From the NCBI RefSeq assembly GCF_014697075.1, contig NZ_JACJRE010000042.1, forward strand, positions 1 to 64,000: DNA of 64,000 nucleotides. Direction: 5' to 3'. Numbering within the stretch: position 1 is the stretch's first letter; each line of letters starts with the position of its first letter. Shown here in pieces: positions 46,607 through 55,886 of the stretch. The notes under the pieces are model-generated. The model ran no database searches, was not told the origin of the DNA, and worked only from the letters and a program-made list of their open reading frames with translations. The position numbers and the translations under genes were made by a program. This DNA comes from Tolypothrix sp. FACHB-123 (lineage in GTDB: Bacteria; Cyanobacteriota; Cyanobacteriia; Cyanobacteriales; Nostocaceae).

Positions 46607-48091
46607 ATGGATACTCACAAACCTTTGAGAGAAGACCAATATTACGAAGAATTGGAGTCGTTGCGCCAAGAAGTGGCTGCACTGAGAAATGCACAAGCTG
46701 CTTTTGAAGCTCAAAGAGAACTGTTGGCAAAGGTAGTGGCGATGGCACGTTCTCCCGAACAGGAGGAAATGCTCAAAATTACTTTAGAAGAAGCATTACA
46801 TGTTTGTTGCAAACTCACAGGGGCGGAAACAGGTAGTCTATTTTTGCTCAATAGTCAGGGAGTAGTTACTGACAGTATTCTCACGCAAAAGACCACCGCA
46901 AAAGATACCCGTTCCAAGTTAATTGGTAGCGTTTTAGACAAAGGTCTGGCAGGTTGGGTAAACCGTCATCGCGAAATTGGATTGATTACCGACACCATAG
47001 AAGATGATCGCTGGTTACAACTGCCGAATCAGCCATATACTGTGCGTTCAGCATTAGCTGTGCCAATTCTCAAAGAAGAGGTTTTGTTAGGTATTCTTAC
47101 CTTGCTACATAGCGAGCCTCATTGCTTTAATTGGGAAATAGCCAACTTAATGCAGAAAACGGCTAATGAAATCGCATTAGTCTTAGAAAATGCTGAATTA
47201 TACGCCAAATTAGAGGAATCTTACAATTTTCTAGATCAAGCCAAACAAGAGATAGAAGCTTATTCTCAAGCTCTGGACTATGAATTAGAAAAAGGTAGGC
47301 AGATTCAGCGAGATTTTTTGCCAGAAGATCTACCAAAACTCTCTGATTGGGAGATTGCAGCTTGTTTTTATCCCGCACGCCAAGTAGCAGGAGATTTCTA
47401 TGACTCTTTCATGCTTCCTGGTGGGTATGTAGGTTTAGTGATCGCAGATGTGTGCGACAAGGGTGTAGGTGCAGCTTTATTTATGGCTTTGTTCCGCAGT
47501 CTGATTCGGATTTTTTCCGGACAGACTAATTTGTGTAGCGTGACAATTCTCGGTGATGAGGAGGTATTAAATGGTGTAACAGATGTGCAGATGAGCAGTA
47601 ATCTGGAACAGGCTCAAGCTCTCAAAGCTGTAGGGCTGATTAATAACTATATTGCTCAACAGCACGCACAGATGAGCATGTTTGCAACGCTGTTCTTTGG
47701 AGTTTTAGATCCGAAAACGGGCATAGTTAACTATGTTAATGGTGGACATGAGCCATTATTTATTATTGATTCCCAAGGTGTGAAAGCGACTCTCAAGCCA
47801 ACAGGCCCGGCAGTGGGAATGATGCCCCATATGAAATTTAAAGTGCAGCAGGTGCAACTTGCTCCGGGTGACATCTTGATTGGTTATACAGATGGTGTCA
47901 CAGAAGCTCGTGCTCCAGATAACAAATTGTTTACCAGTCAGAGACTGCTTTCACTGTTTCAACCACCGCCAGCTTCAGCAAGTCAACTTCTAGAGTGGAT
48001 CAAAACCAACTTATTTGCCTACATGGATAATGCTCCGCAGTTTGATGATATTACCATGCTGGCTGTGCAGCGATTAGAAAATAATCAATGA
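46607..48091 (+). CDS. GAF-PP2C (SpoIIE/RsbU-type) phosphatase, IcfG-like
   Basis: A 494-residue regulator. An N-terminal coiled coil (about 5-55) leads to a GAF domain (about 60-205: GAETGSLFLLNSQG, RSALAVPIL), a linking helix, and a PP2C-like phosphatase domain (about 235-490) with metal-site motifs AGDFYDSF, VIADVCDKGVGAALFMA, IGYTDGVTEA and FDDITMLAV. It should dephosphorylate the two STAS proteins upstream in response to a signal sensed by GAF. Position and neighbours match icfG (slr1860) of Synechocystis, which is needed for switching between inorganic carbon and glucose. It is shorter than the 634-residue IcfG I recall, so the sensory part may differ. Confidence 0.9.
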   Translation: MDTHKPLREDQYYEELESLRQEVAALRNAQAAFEAQRELLAKVVAMARSPEQEEMLKITLEEALHVCCKLTGAETGSLFLLNSQGVVTDSILTQKTTAKDTRSKLIGSVLDKGLAGWVNRHREIGLITDTIEDDRWLQLPNQPYTVRSALAVPILKEEVLLGILTLLHSEPHCFNWEIANLMQKTANEIALVLENAELYAKLEESYNFLDQAKQEIEAYSQALDYELEKGRQIQRDFLPEDLPKLSDWEIAACFYPARQVAGDFYDSFMLPGGYVGLVIADVCDKGVGAALFMALFRSLIRIFSGQTNLCSVTILGDEEVLNGVTDVQMSSNLEQAQALKAVGLINNYIAQQHAQMSMFATLFFGVLDPKTGIVNYVNGGHEPLFIIDSQGVKATLKPTGPAVGMMPHMKFKVQQVQLAPGDILIGYTDGVTEARAPDNKLFTSQRLLSLFQPPPASASQLLEWIKTNLFAYMDNAPQFDDITMLAVQRLENNQ

Positions 48092-48158
48092 GAGAGAAAT
48101 TAAGTAATTTCTCTGGGCTATTTAGTAAAAAAATTACTGGCAATCAATGAGATAATTT

Positions 48159-48614
48159 ATGGAACCTTTAACGGTCGAAGGAACGCTTGACTCTTTGAGC
48201 GATATTGCAAAATATGTCTTAGCAGCCGCAGCTACTGCAAACTTAGACAAAAAGACTTCTTATAAACTCCGGCTGGCAGTAGACGAAATAGCAACCAATA
48301 TCATCGTACATGGTTATGAAGAAGCTGGCCGCGAGGGTATAGTCATCTGCCAAGCTATACTTACCGATGATTCTTTAACCATTACCTTGGAAGACACAGG
48401 CGAATTCTACGATCCCACCAAGCAAGCTCTTCCAGATGATATGGATTTGCCTATGGAGCAACGAAAGATAGGGGGATTAGGCGTTTACCTCACTATTCAA
48501 GGTGTGGACAAGTTTACTTATGAAAGAGTAGGTAACAAGAATCGCAATATATTTGTTGTAAATCGAATTTCTTCTACAACCGCAGAAACACTACCTAGTT
48601 CTAGTTCTAAATAA
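48159..48614 (+). CDS. Anti-sigma-factor-type serine kinase (RsbW-like)
   Basis: A 151-residue GHKL ATPase domain. The N box is LRLAVDEIATNIIVHGYEEA, the G1 region is TLEDTGEFYDP and the G2 region is KIGGLGVYLTIQGVD. Such kinases phosphorylate STAS antagonists and bind either them or a sigma factor or other target. It ends the AGE-STAS-GlgX-STAS-PP2C run and corresponds to slr1861. ATG at 48159 lies 67 bases after the phosphatase stop. The terminal Ser-rich tail is likely disordered. Confidence 0.9.
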   Translation: MEPLTVEGTLDSLSDIAKYVLAAAATANLDKKTSYKLRLAVDEIATNIIVHGYEEAGREGIVICQAILTDDSLTITLEDTGEFYDPTKQALPDDMDLPMEQRKIGGLGVYLTIQGVDKFTYERVGNKNRNIFVVNRISSTTAETLPSSSSK

Positions 48615-48666
48615 TTATTAAGACACTGAACTTTGATCCTTGCCAGCGATCGCTTCTCAAGAAATT

Positions 48667-49056
48667 TTAGCTGGTTAAACTTGCGTAAAGCATTGCCATA
48701 CCTTGAGGTTCGTGGCTGTATTTTCCACTGTGCAATGGGTGATAAGTCTCATTGTATAAGCACAGGCTGCGGGGATTTTTCATCACAAACTGCATCATCT
48801 GGCGATGTGCTTCACCTCGAAAGAACTGTTTGAGGTCTAGTTGCGATCGCCAATAACTTACCATAATTACCTCATTGGGTGCGCAAATACCAGCTTTGAC
48901 TTGCACGCAACCTTCAGCCTGAATAGTTGCATTCTTAATCCATAGGAGATTTTTCCACATCCAGAAAAATCCCGCGCGATCGCGTGCTAAAAAACCGTTA
49001 ACAAAAACTACCGCTTCTGGTTGTTCGGGTAAATCAATTTGGTAAACGGAATACAT
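48667..49056 (-). CDS. DUF4188-like protein, possible heme-degrading/monooxygenase fold
   Basis: A 129-residue protein with a dimeric alpha-beta barrel pattern: EAVVFVNGFLARDRAGFFWM, EVIMVSYWRSQLDLKQFF, AHRQMMQFVMKNPRSLCLYN, ETYHP. The WRS-x-x-L-x-x-F and NETY motifs resemble DUF4188, a group related to antibiotic-biosynthesis monooxygenases. No activity is established. It is divergent from a PadR regulator across a perfect inverted repeat, so it is the most likely target of that regulator. Confidence 0.7.
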   Translation of the reverse strand: MYSVYQIDLPEQPEAVVFVNGFLARDRAGFFWMWKNLLWIKNATIQAEGCVQVKAGICAPNEVIMVSYWRSQLDLKQFFRGEAHRQMMQFVMKNPRSLCLYNETYHPLHSGKYSHEPQGMAMLYASLTS

Positions 49057-49104
49057 AATTGCACTTATCCTCTTGAGTTAAAACTATCTATTCAACAATC
49101 TTAT

Positions 49105-49154
49105 TATTCAATTAGTTGAATATATTTTTTAGTGTATATTCAACTAATTGAATA
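49105..49154. promoter_or_regulatory. Operator-like perfect inverted repeat between PadR and DUF4188 genes
   Basis: The 20 bases at 49105-49124 (TATTCAATTAGTTGAATATA) are the exact reverse complement of 49135-49154, with 10 bases between. Each arm is itself nearly palindromic, giving four half-sites of the ATTCAA type, and another ATTCAACAAT half-site lies at 49090. Its placement in the 114-bp divergent promoter fits a PadR-family autoregulatory operator. Confidence 0.85.
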
Positions 49155-49170
49155 TGTCAACTCATCGCCC

Positions 49171-49713
49171 ATGTCTCTTACCTATGCCATTCTGTCAGCC
49201 TTAGTCAGCGCCCCCAGTAGTGGTTACGATCTAGCCAAGCGTTTCAAGCCTTCTGTAGAAGGTTCCGTTGGTTTTTTCTGGAGTGCGAGTTTTCAACAGA
49301 TTTATCGAGAACTGAACCGCTTAGAAGAAAAGGAATGGCTGCAAGCCGAATCTGTACAACAAGAAAATCGACCGGACAAAAAAATTTATGCCGTGACAGG
49401 ATTGGGTAAACAGCAATTGTGTCAGTGGATTGCTGAAGCAGAGGACATGGTAGCTATCAAAGATGATTTAGTCGTGAAACTTTATGCAGGTCATTTGGTT
49501 TCATCTGAAATACTCATAGCAAAACTGTCAGCCCACCGTCAGCAACATCAGCAGCGACTAGCGATTTATCAAGAAATTCAGAGTCAGTACTTCCAAAATC
49601 CCCAAGAATTGTCAGAAAGTTTAAAATTTCAGTACATGACATTATTGCGGGGAATCTACTACGAAACAGGTTGGTTAGCTTGGTGTGATGAAATTATGCC
49701 CTTGCTGAATTGA
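49171..49713 (+). CDS. PadR-family transcriptional regulator
   Basis: A 180-residue regulator. The N-terminal winged helix reads MSLTYAILSALVSAPSSGYDLAKRF, SASFQQIYRELNRLEEKEWL and KKIYAVTGLGKQQLCQWI. The C-terminal part is the helical dimerisation domain of the PadR-2/Vir type, with LAIYQEIQSQYFQ and TGWLAWCDEI. PadR proteins repress genes for stress and phenolic-acid response and are released by small ligands. ATG at 49171 is chosen over a GTG at 49132 because the upstream start would place the operator inside the gene. It probably represses itself and the divergent gene. Confidence 0.88.
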   Translation: MSLTYAILSALVSAPSSGYDLAKRFKPSVEGSVGFFWSASFQQIYRELNRLEEKEWLQAESVQQENRPDKKIYAVTGLGKQQLCQWIAEAEDMVAIKDDLVVKLYAGHLVSSEILIAKLSAHRQQHQQRLAIYQEIQSQYFQNPQELSESLKFQYMTLLRGIYYETGWLAWCDEIMPLLN

Positions 49714-49864
49714 CAAGGGGGACAAGGTAGAGGGGCTAGGGACTAGGGGCTAGGGGCTAGAAATAAAAGGGTGACAGAATACCCAATGCCCAATGCCCGA
49801 TGCCCAGGTTCATAGATTATGGATATGATAGAAAAGTAGATAAAACTTAAAAAATATTCATCAA

Positions 49865-51289
49865 ATGCTGATTCAATCCTCTGGCTTATCCAAGGTCAAA
49901 GACTCAGTAACAGCAAAAATTTTCTTCGGTCATGAACCAAGTACCGAGTTAATCGCCATTCTTACTGTTTACTTTGTCCAAGGTATCTTAGGGTTGGCAC
50001 GTTTAGCTGTCAGCTTTTTCCTCAAAGATGAACTGCTACTGAGTCCGACGCAAGTATCAGCGCTCTTAGGTATAGTCGCCTTACCTTGGATTGTCAAGCC
50101 GCTATTTGGCTTCATCTCCGACGGTTTGCCTATATTTGGCTATCGTAGACGACCATATTTAATTTTATCGGGAATCTTGGGAACAGTTTCCTGGGTGAGT
50201 TTAGCAACAATAGTTCATACTACCTGGGCTGCTACCTTAGCGATCGCTTTAGGCTCACTTTCCGTTGCAGTTAGTGATGTGATCGTTGACTCTTTAGTAG
50301 TTGAACGCGCCAGAGGAGAATCCCAAGCCGATGCCGGTTCATTACAATCTATTTGCTGGGGTGCTTCCGCCGTTGGTGGTTTACTCACAGCTTATTTAAG
50401 CGGTTGGCTCCTACAACATTTCTCTACACACACTGTATTTGGAATTACCGCTATCTTCCCGCTATTAGTTTCAGCTGTAGCTTGGCTAATTGCTGAATCT
50501 CCAGTTAACAAAGATCCTGAAAATCCCGAGCAAAATAACTTTGTCAGCGTCAAGCATCAACTTGTACAACTGCGCCAAGCTATTACCCAAAAAGCAATTT
50601 GGCTACCTACCGCCTTTGTCTTTATTTGGCAAGCTACCCCAACAGCTGATGCAGCATTTTTCTTTTTTAGCACCAATGAATTGCACTTTGCACCAGAATT
50701 TTTGGGACGGGTACGCCTAGTTACAAATTTTGCATCTTTACTAGGTATTTGGGTTTTCCAACGTTTTCTGAAAACCGTACCTTTTCGCGTCATTTTTGGT
50801 TGGAGTACAGTACTTTCCTCTGCTTTAGGAATGACGATGCTGCTATTAGTAACTCACACTAACCGGGCTTTAGGTATAGATGACCACTGGTTTAGTTTAG
50901 GTGATAGCTTGATTCTTACCGTTATGGGGCAAATTGCCTATATGCCTGTGTTGGTATTAGCGGCGAGAATCTGTCCTCCGGGAGTAGAAGCCACATTATT
51001 TGCTTTGTTAATGTCAGTATCTAACCTTGCAGGAATGGTGTCCTATGAATTTGGGGCGATCGCTATGCATTGGTTAGGAATCACCGAAACTAACTTTGAA
51101 TTGCTGTGGCTGCTAGTAGTAATTACTAACCTCAGCACACTTTTACCATTACCATTTCTCAGCTGGCTACCAGCCGCAGAAGAGCAAACTCAGATTTCCT
51201 CATTGCAACCAGCCTCTGCAAATGAGCCGTTTTTACCTGAGTTGATATCTGAGGTAGAAGCGACAAACAGCCAAATTCAAAGTCGATAA
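49865..51289 (+). CDS. Folate-biopterin transporter (BT1) family protein
   Basis: A 474-residue membrane protein with about 12 helices. The BT1 family patterns are visible: VYFVQGILGLARLAVSFFLKDEL, LPWIVKPLFGFISDGLPIFGYRRRPY, VAVSDVIVDSLVVERAR and QSICWGASAVGGLLTAYLSG. Relatives in Synechocystis and plant plastids transport folates or related pteridines. The acidic C-terminal tail (about 440-474) is variable. It follows the PadR gene by 151 bases; that gap holds TTGGGCA-type repeats, so operon membership is not assured. Confidence 0.88.
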   Translation: MLIQSSGLSKVKDSVTAKIFFGHEPSTELIAILTVYFVQGILGLARLAVSFFLKDELLLSPTQVSALLGIVALPWIVKPLFGFISDGLPIFGYRRRPYLILSGILGTVSWVSLATIVHTTWAATLAIALGSLSVAVSDVIVDSLVVERARGESQADAGSLQSICWGASAVGGLLTAYLSGWLLQHFSTHTVFGITAIFPLLVSAVAWLIAESPVNKDPENPEQNNFVSVKHQLVQLRQAITQKAIWLPTAFVFIWQATPTADAAFFFFSTNELHFAPEFLGRVRLVTNFASLLGIWVFQRFLKTVPFRVIFGWSTVLSSALGMTMLLLVTHTNRALGIDDHWFSLGDSLILTVMGQIAYMPVLVLAARICPPGVEATLFALLMSVSNLAGMVSYEFGAIAMHWLGITETNFELLWLLVVITNLSTLLPLPFLSWLPAAEEQTQISSLQPASANEPFLPELISEVEATNSQIQSR

Positions 51290-51435
51290 TAAACAATTAT
51301 TTTGCTCAAAGACAAGGAAATTCAAATTATTTCGTAGTAAGCACTTTAGTGCTTGATTTTTAAAGAAATTAAGCCCTAACTACGTTGAAATTTCCTGTGT
51401 GTCTTTGTGCAAGATAACAAGAGGATATTAAGGGT

Positions 51436-52935
51436 ATGCAGAGTTCAAAAATTTCAGAAAACTCCATTTTAGAACCATCTTATACTCGCGCTGATTGGCA
51501 AAGAGGGTATGAATCTTTATATGAAGAATTTGATTATTGGATTGATGATATCGAAGGAGAAATTCCCCCAGAACTGCAAGGTACATTGTTTAGAAACGGC
51601 CCTGGTTTATTAGATGTAAACGGTCAACGGATTCATCACCCTTTTGATGGTGATGGGATGATTAGCCGCATTAGCTTTGTTAATGGCCGTGCCCATTATC
51701 GCAATCGCTATGTGCAGACTGAAGAATATATTGCAGAACAAAAATCTGGAAAAATTCTTTATCGCGGTGCATTTGGTACGCAAAAACCAGGTGGTTGGTT
51801 AGCTAATTTTCTCGATTTCAAAATTAAAACAATTGCTAATACCAACGTTATTTATTGGGGTGGAAAATTATTAGCACTGTGGGAAGCTGCTGAACCTCAT
51901 CGCCTAGATCCACATACCTTAGAAACTTTAGGAAAGGAATATTTTAATGGTGCGTTGTCAACAGGTGAACCTTTTAGTGCCCATCCTCGGATAGACCCCA
52001 GTTGTCAACAAGATAATGGCGCACCTTGCTTGGTTAACTTTTCCATTCAACCAAAATTCTCTACTAAAATAACCATTTTTGAGTTGAATCTAGCAGGGGA
52101 GATAGTGAGAAAATATGACCATAGTGTACCTGGTTTCTGTTTTATTCATGACTTTGTAATTACGCCTAATTACTGCATCTTTTTCCAAAATCCCGTTACC
52201 TTCAATCCCATACCGATGGTTTTAGGAATCCGTTCGGCTGGGGAATGTATCAAATTTCATCTGGATCGACCTACTCAGATCATCGTGATTCCTCGTAACC
52301 CCAAAGCCGGGAAACAAGACATCAAAATTTTAGAAACACAAGCAGGTTTTATCTTTCATCACGTTAATGCTTTTGAAGTAGGTGATGAAATTGTCATTGA
52401 CTCAATATGCTACGATTCCTTACCAGAAGTTGAACCTAAGAGCGATTTTCGCCAAGTAAATTTTGAAGCCAATACACCAGGAAAACTCTGGCGATTTGCA
52501 TTGCAACTGCAAAATACAACAGTGGAACGCAAGTTAATTGAAAGTCGTTGTTGTGAGTTTCCTACCATTCATCCTAATAACGTCGGACGCCAATATCGTT
52601 ATCTATATATAGGTGCAACTCATGCAGAGACAGGTAATGCTCCTTTGCAAGCAATTTTGAAAATTGATTTAGATTCGGGAGAGAAACAACTTTGGAGTGC
52701 TGCACCTCGTGGGTTTATGGGCGAGCCGGTTTTCGTTCCCCGTCTAGGTGGAGAAACAGAAGATGATGGTTGGTTGTTGGCTTTAGTTTATGATGCAGCT
52801 CATCATCGGTCAGATGTGGTAATTTTGGATGCAAGAGATTTAAATCAAGGTGCGATCGCGCGTTTGCATCTCAAGCATCATATACCCTACGGTCTACATG
52901 GAAGTTTCACCCCTGAAGTGTTTGTCTCACCTTAA
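51436..52935 (+). CDS. Carotenoid cleavage oxygenase, apocarotenoid-15,15'-oxygenase type
   Basis: A 499-residue seven-bladed propeller dioxygenase. Four His ligands for non-heme iron are visible at 183 (SAHPRIDPS), 238 (FIHDFVITP), 308 (FHHVNAFE) and 488 (GLHGSFTPE). Two coincide exactly, and two within four residues, with the ligands I recall for Synechocystis ACO (183, 238, 304, 484). The N-terminal LQGTLFRNGPGL and FDGDGMI motifs are also typical. It cleaves beta-apocarotenals to retinal and a shorter dialdehyde. It converges on a CYP120-like P450 gene across one terminator, pointing to a joint retinoid pathway. Confidence 0.92.
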   Translation: MQSSKISENSILEPSYTRADWQRGYESLYEEFDYWIDDIEGEIPPELQGTLFRNGPGLLDVNGQRIHHPFDGDGMISRISFVNGRAHYRNRYVQTEEYIAEQKSGKILYRGAFGTQKPGGWLANFLDFKIKTIANTNVIYWGGKLLALWEAAEPHRLDPHTLETLGKEYFNGALSTGEPFSAHPRIDPSCQQDNGAPCLVNFSIQPKFSTKITIFELNLAGEIVRKYDHSVPGFCFIHDFVITPNYCIFFQNPVTFNPIPMVLGIRSAGECIKFHLDRPTQIIVIPRNPKAGKQDIKILETQAGFIFHHVNAFEVGDEIVIDSICYDSLPEVEPKSDFRQVNFEANTPGKLWRFALQLQNTTVERKLIESRCCEFPTIHPNNVGRQYRYLYIGATHAETGNAPLQAILKIDLDSGEKQLWSAAPRGFMGEPVFVPRLGGETEDDGWLLALVYDAAHHRSDVVILDARDLNQGAIARLHLKHHIPYGLHGSFTPEVFVSP

Positions 52936-52945
52936 TTGATATCAT

Positions 52946-52972
52946 CCCCACACTCTAAAAAGCGGTGTGGGG
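52946..52972. terminator. Bidirectional terminator between oxygenase and P450 genes
   Basis: CCCCACAC at 52946-52953 pairs with GTGTGGGG at 52965-52972 across an A-rich loop. It is the only structure in the 47-bp gap between two convergent stop codons, so it probably serves both genes. No T tract is seen on either strand. Confidence 0.7.
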
Positions 52973-52982
52973 TATGGGGTTA

Positions 52983-54353
52983 TTAAACAGCAGTATATAC
53001 AGATACTTTTTCTTCTGGATTCAAAGAGCGAAAACTTACCTTCATACCATCACGGGGTTTAGGTGTAGGTACCATCACCAAATCTAAATCTTGTTCTGGT
53101 AAAAGTTCCCAATTATACCCACGAATTAAAAGTGCAGCGAATAGTTTCATTTCTAACTTGGCAAACTCTTTACCTAAACATTCCCTAACTCCCCCACCAA
53201 AGGGTACATAACTAAAAGGTTTCGGTTTATCCTCTGCTTGTTCTGGTGCAAATCGCTGGGGATTAAATTGTTTTGGCTCAGTATAAACACTGTTATCATG
53301 ATGTGTTTTACCGATTTGGTAGAGAACCGACCAGCCTTGAGGAATGCGCCAGCCATTAAACTCACAGGATTGAATTACTTCCCGGAAACCTCCACCGACT
53401 GGGGGAATAATTCGCAGTACTTCCTTGAGGATTAAGTCTAGATATTGCATCTGTTGTAAATGCGCCATCGTTAGCGGTTCATCTTTAGCCAATTGCTGTT
53501 GTTCTGCACGGGCTTGTGCTAAAACTGCTGGATTCTGCGCTAATAATAAACATAGAGACGCGATCGCAGATGTTAATGTCTCATGACCAGCAAAAAGTAA
53601 TAGTAGCACCTGGTCTTTTAGTTCTGGCAAACTCAAGCTATTACCCTCTTCATCCCGTGCTTGCAAAAGCAACCCTAAAGCATCTTCAGAAGAATCAGGT
53701 TGTTGTTGACGCTGAAGTATAATTTCCTCAATTTTCTCTAGCAACTGCTGACGACAACGCAACGCCCGACTAAACCTAGTTCCAGGTAACCTGATAGGAA
53801 GAGTAAATAAACCACCGCACCATTCCTCAAACAACTCAGCAAAATGACTATCAGCAGCTGCATCTGTACCAATCAGCAATTTACAGGCAACATCAAAAGT
53901 ATACTTTCTTAACTCCGGATACCATGTCAATTCACCTATCTTTTCCCAGTTATGCAGATAAGCTTGGGTAATTTCCGCCATTTTACCGACATATCCCGCC
54001 AGCGCTCTAGGTTGAAAGGCTTGGGATAGTAGCTTACGCCGCTTTTGATGTATACCACCCGTTTGTATAGACAGAGATGCTGGGCCTAGTAAAGTTTTAG
54101 TGCTATCCGGCCAGCTAATCGAAAAATATTGATTTTCGTTGGTTAATAAAAAGCGATTAGCATCAGCGCCAATCATTACTACTGTAGGACGACCAAACAG
54201 ATGGGTTTTGAAAATCGATCCATATTTTTGATACCGCTTATGAGTAAAGTCGGGATCGTTTAAAAAGCTAATTGTTTCGCCAATTAACGGTAACCCGAAG
54301 TTACCCGGAGGTAAAGGTAGAGTAGATTTTACCTCAGTAACAGTAGTTTTCAT
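52983..54353 (-). CDS. Cytochrome P450, CYP120-like
   Basis: A 456-residue soluble P450. It has the I-helix motif FAGHETLTSA, the ExxR motif KEVLRIIPP, the region FNPQRFAPE and the heme loop FGGGVRECLGKEF with the thiolate Cys. The proline-rich N terminus LPLPPGNFGLPLIGE and length fit CYP120, whose Synechocystis member CYP120A1 hydroxylates retinoic acid, as I recall. ATG at 54353 is chosen over an upstream start at 54500 because MKTTVTEVKSTLPLPPG agrees with the family length. It faces a carotenoid oxygenase that would supply retinal, a natural substrate precursor. No redox partner is adjacent. Confidence 0.92.
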   Translation of the reverse strand: MKTTVTEVKSTLPLPPGNFGLPLIGETISFLNDPDFTHKRYQKYGSIFKTHLFGRPTVVMIGADANRFLLTNENQYFSISWPDSTKTLLGPASLSIQTGGIHQKRRKLLSQAFQPRALAGYVGKMAEITQAYLHNWEKIGELTWYPELRKYTFDVACKLLIGTDAAADSHFAELFEEWCGGLFTLPIRLPGTRFSRALRCRQQLLEKIEEIILQRQQQPDSSEDALGLLLQARDEEGNSLSLPELKDQVLLLLFAGHETLTSAIASLCLLLAQNPAVLAQARAEQQQLAKDEPLTMAHLQQMQYLDLILKEVLRIIPPVGGGFREVIQSCEFNGWRIPQGWSVLYQIGKTHHDNSVYTEPKQFNPQRFAPEQAEDKPKPFSYVPFGGGVRECLGKEFAKLEMKLFAALLIRGYNWELLPEQDLDLVMVPTPKPRDGMKVSFRSLNPEEKVSVYTAV

Positions 54354-54596
54354 AGCATTAAACCTAACAGATTCACAGCAGTATCTCGATCCTAAAGCAT
54401 TTACCGAAAATATGAACTTTTGTTGAGAACGCCCTAATTTTAGCGATCGCGTAGTCAGCACTTTAGCCGTATGCATAAAACTTGAATAAAATTGTAACAA
54501 AAACTACAAAAATGCTAATTTTCTTTAAAAGAAAGGATAAGCTAGGCATATATATATTTCCGGTTCGCAAAGATACCGCGATTAGGAGAAAATTTT

Positions 54597-55886
54597 ATGG
54601 TTGCAACACCTGTATTACCACTGGAACCTGCGACTCCAGCGCATATTTGTCCATTCGATCAAGCTTGTAGCTACCTAGAAGCAGCAGCTAAAGAATTAAA
54701 ATTAGATGCAGGAATTTTAGAAATCCTTAGTCATCCACGTAAAGTAGTTACAGTTTCTATTCCAGTCAGACTGGATAATGGAGAAATCAGGGTATTTGCC
54801 GGACATCGGGTACAACACTCTGATATTTTAGGCCCTTATAAAGGCGGTACTCGTTACCATCCAGCTGTGACACTGCGAGAAGTTTCTGCTTTAGCAATGC
54901 TGATGACTTGGAAATGTGCGTTGTTAGGAATTCCCTACGGTGGTGCAAAGGGTGGTATTGCTATAGATCCAAAACAATATAGTGTTACTGAATTAGAAAG
55001 AATTACCCGCCGTTACACCAGCGAATTAATTAAAGATATCGGCCCCTCTGTAGATATTCCCGCACCAGATGTAGGTACTTCCGCCAGAGAAATGGCTTGG
55101 ATGATGGACACTTATTCTATGAACGTCGGTCATGCTGTACCAGGGGTTGTCACAGGTAAACCAATTTCCGTTGGTGGTTCCAGAGGACGAGAAATGGCGA
55201 CTGGACGCGGAACCATGATTATTGTCCGGGAAGCATTGGCGGATAGAGGTAAATCCTTAGAAGGTGTGCGAGTTGCGATTCAGGGTTTTGGTAATGTGGG
55301 TATGGCAGCAGCTGAATTGCTGCATGAAGCTGGAGCAATTATTATTGCTGTGTCTAACAGTAGCGGGGGAATATATTCGGAAATCGGTTTAGATATTCCG
55401 GCTTTAAAAGCATACGCTGCAAAGAATCACCGCAGTGTTGTTGGTTTCCCGCAAACCGTACCCATTAGCAACGCAGATTTACTAACTTTACCTTGCGATG
55501 TTTTGATTCCCGCAGCTTTGGAAAATCAAATCACCCAAGAGAATGTAAATCAAATTCAAGCGCATATTGTAGCCGAAGCAGCCAACGGCCCAGTAACTTT
55601 AGAAGCTAACCAAGCACTAGAAGCGCGGGGTGTAGTAGTGTTACCTGATATTTTGGCGAATGCTGGTGGTGTTGTAGTTAGTTATTTGGAATGGGTACAA
55701 GGACTTTCTTATTTGTTCTGGGATGAAGAACGGGTGAATCGCGAAATGGAACATTTGATGGTACATGCTTACCGTCAAGTTATGGAACAATCTCAGCAAA
55801 GACAGATTACTATGCGGTTAGCAGCTTACACTTTAGGCGTGGGTAGAGTTGCACAAGCATTGAGCGATCGCGGTCTTTATCCTTAG
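54597..55886 (+). CDS. gdhA: Glutamate dehydrogenase
   Basis: A 429-residue Glu/Leu/Phe/Val dehydrogenase. The substrate region YKGGTRYHPAVTLREVSAL, Lys106 (MTWKCALLG), Lys118 (YGGAKGGIAID), the active-site loop PAPDVGTSAREMAWM and the dinucleotide fold GFGNVGMAAAELL are all present. It interconverts 2-oxoglutarate plus ammonium and glutamate. The ATG at 54597 follows TAGGAGAA. It is divergent from the P450 and ends before a strong terminator. The 48% level of similarity to particular cofactor types cannot be judged here, so NAD versus NADP use is left open. Confidence 0.93.
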   Translation: MVATPVLPLEPATPAHICPFDQACSYLEAAAKELKLDAGILEILSHPRKVVTVSIPVRLDNGEIRVFAGHRVQHSDILGPYKGGTRYHPAVTLREVSALAMLMTWKCALLGIPYGGAKGGIAIDPKQYSVTELERITRRYTSELIKDIGPSVDIPAPDVGTSAREMAWMMDTYSMNVGHAVPGVVTGKPISVGGSRGREMATGRGTMIIVREALADRGKSLEGVRVAIQGFGNVGMAAAELLHEAGAIIIAVSNSSGGIYSEIGLDIPALKAYAAKNHRSVVGFPQTVPISNADLLTLPCDVLIPAALENQITQENVNQIQAHIVAEAANGPVTLEANQALEARGVVVLPDILANAGGVVVSYLEWVQGLSYLFWDEERVNREMEHLMVHAYRQVMEQSQQRQITMRLAAYTLGVGRVAQALSDRGLYP

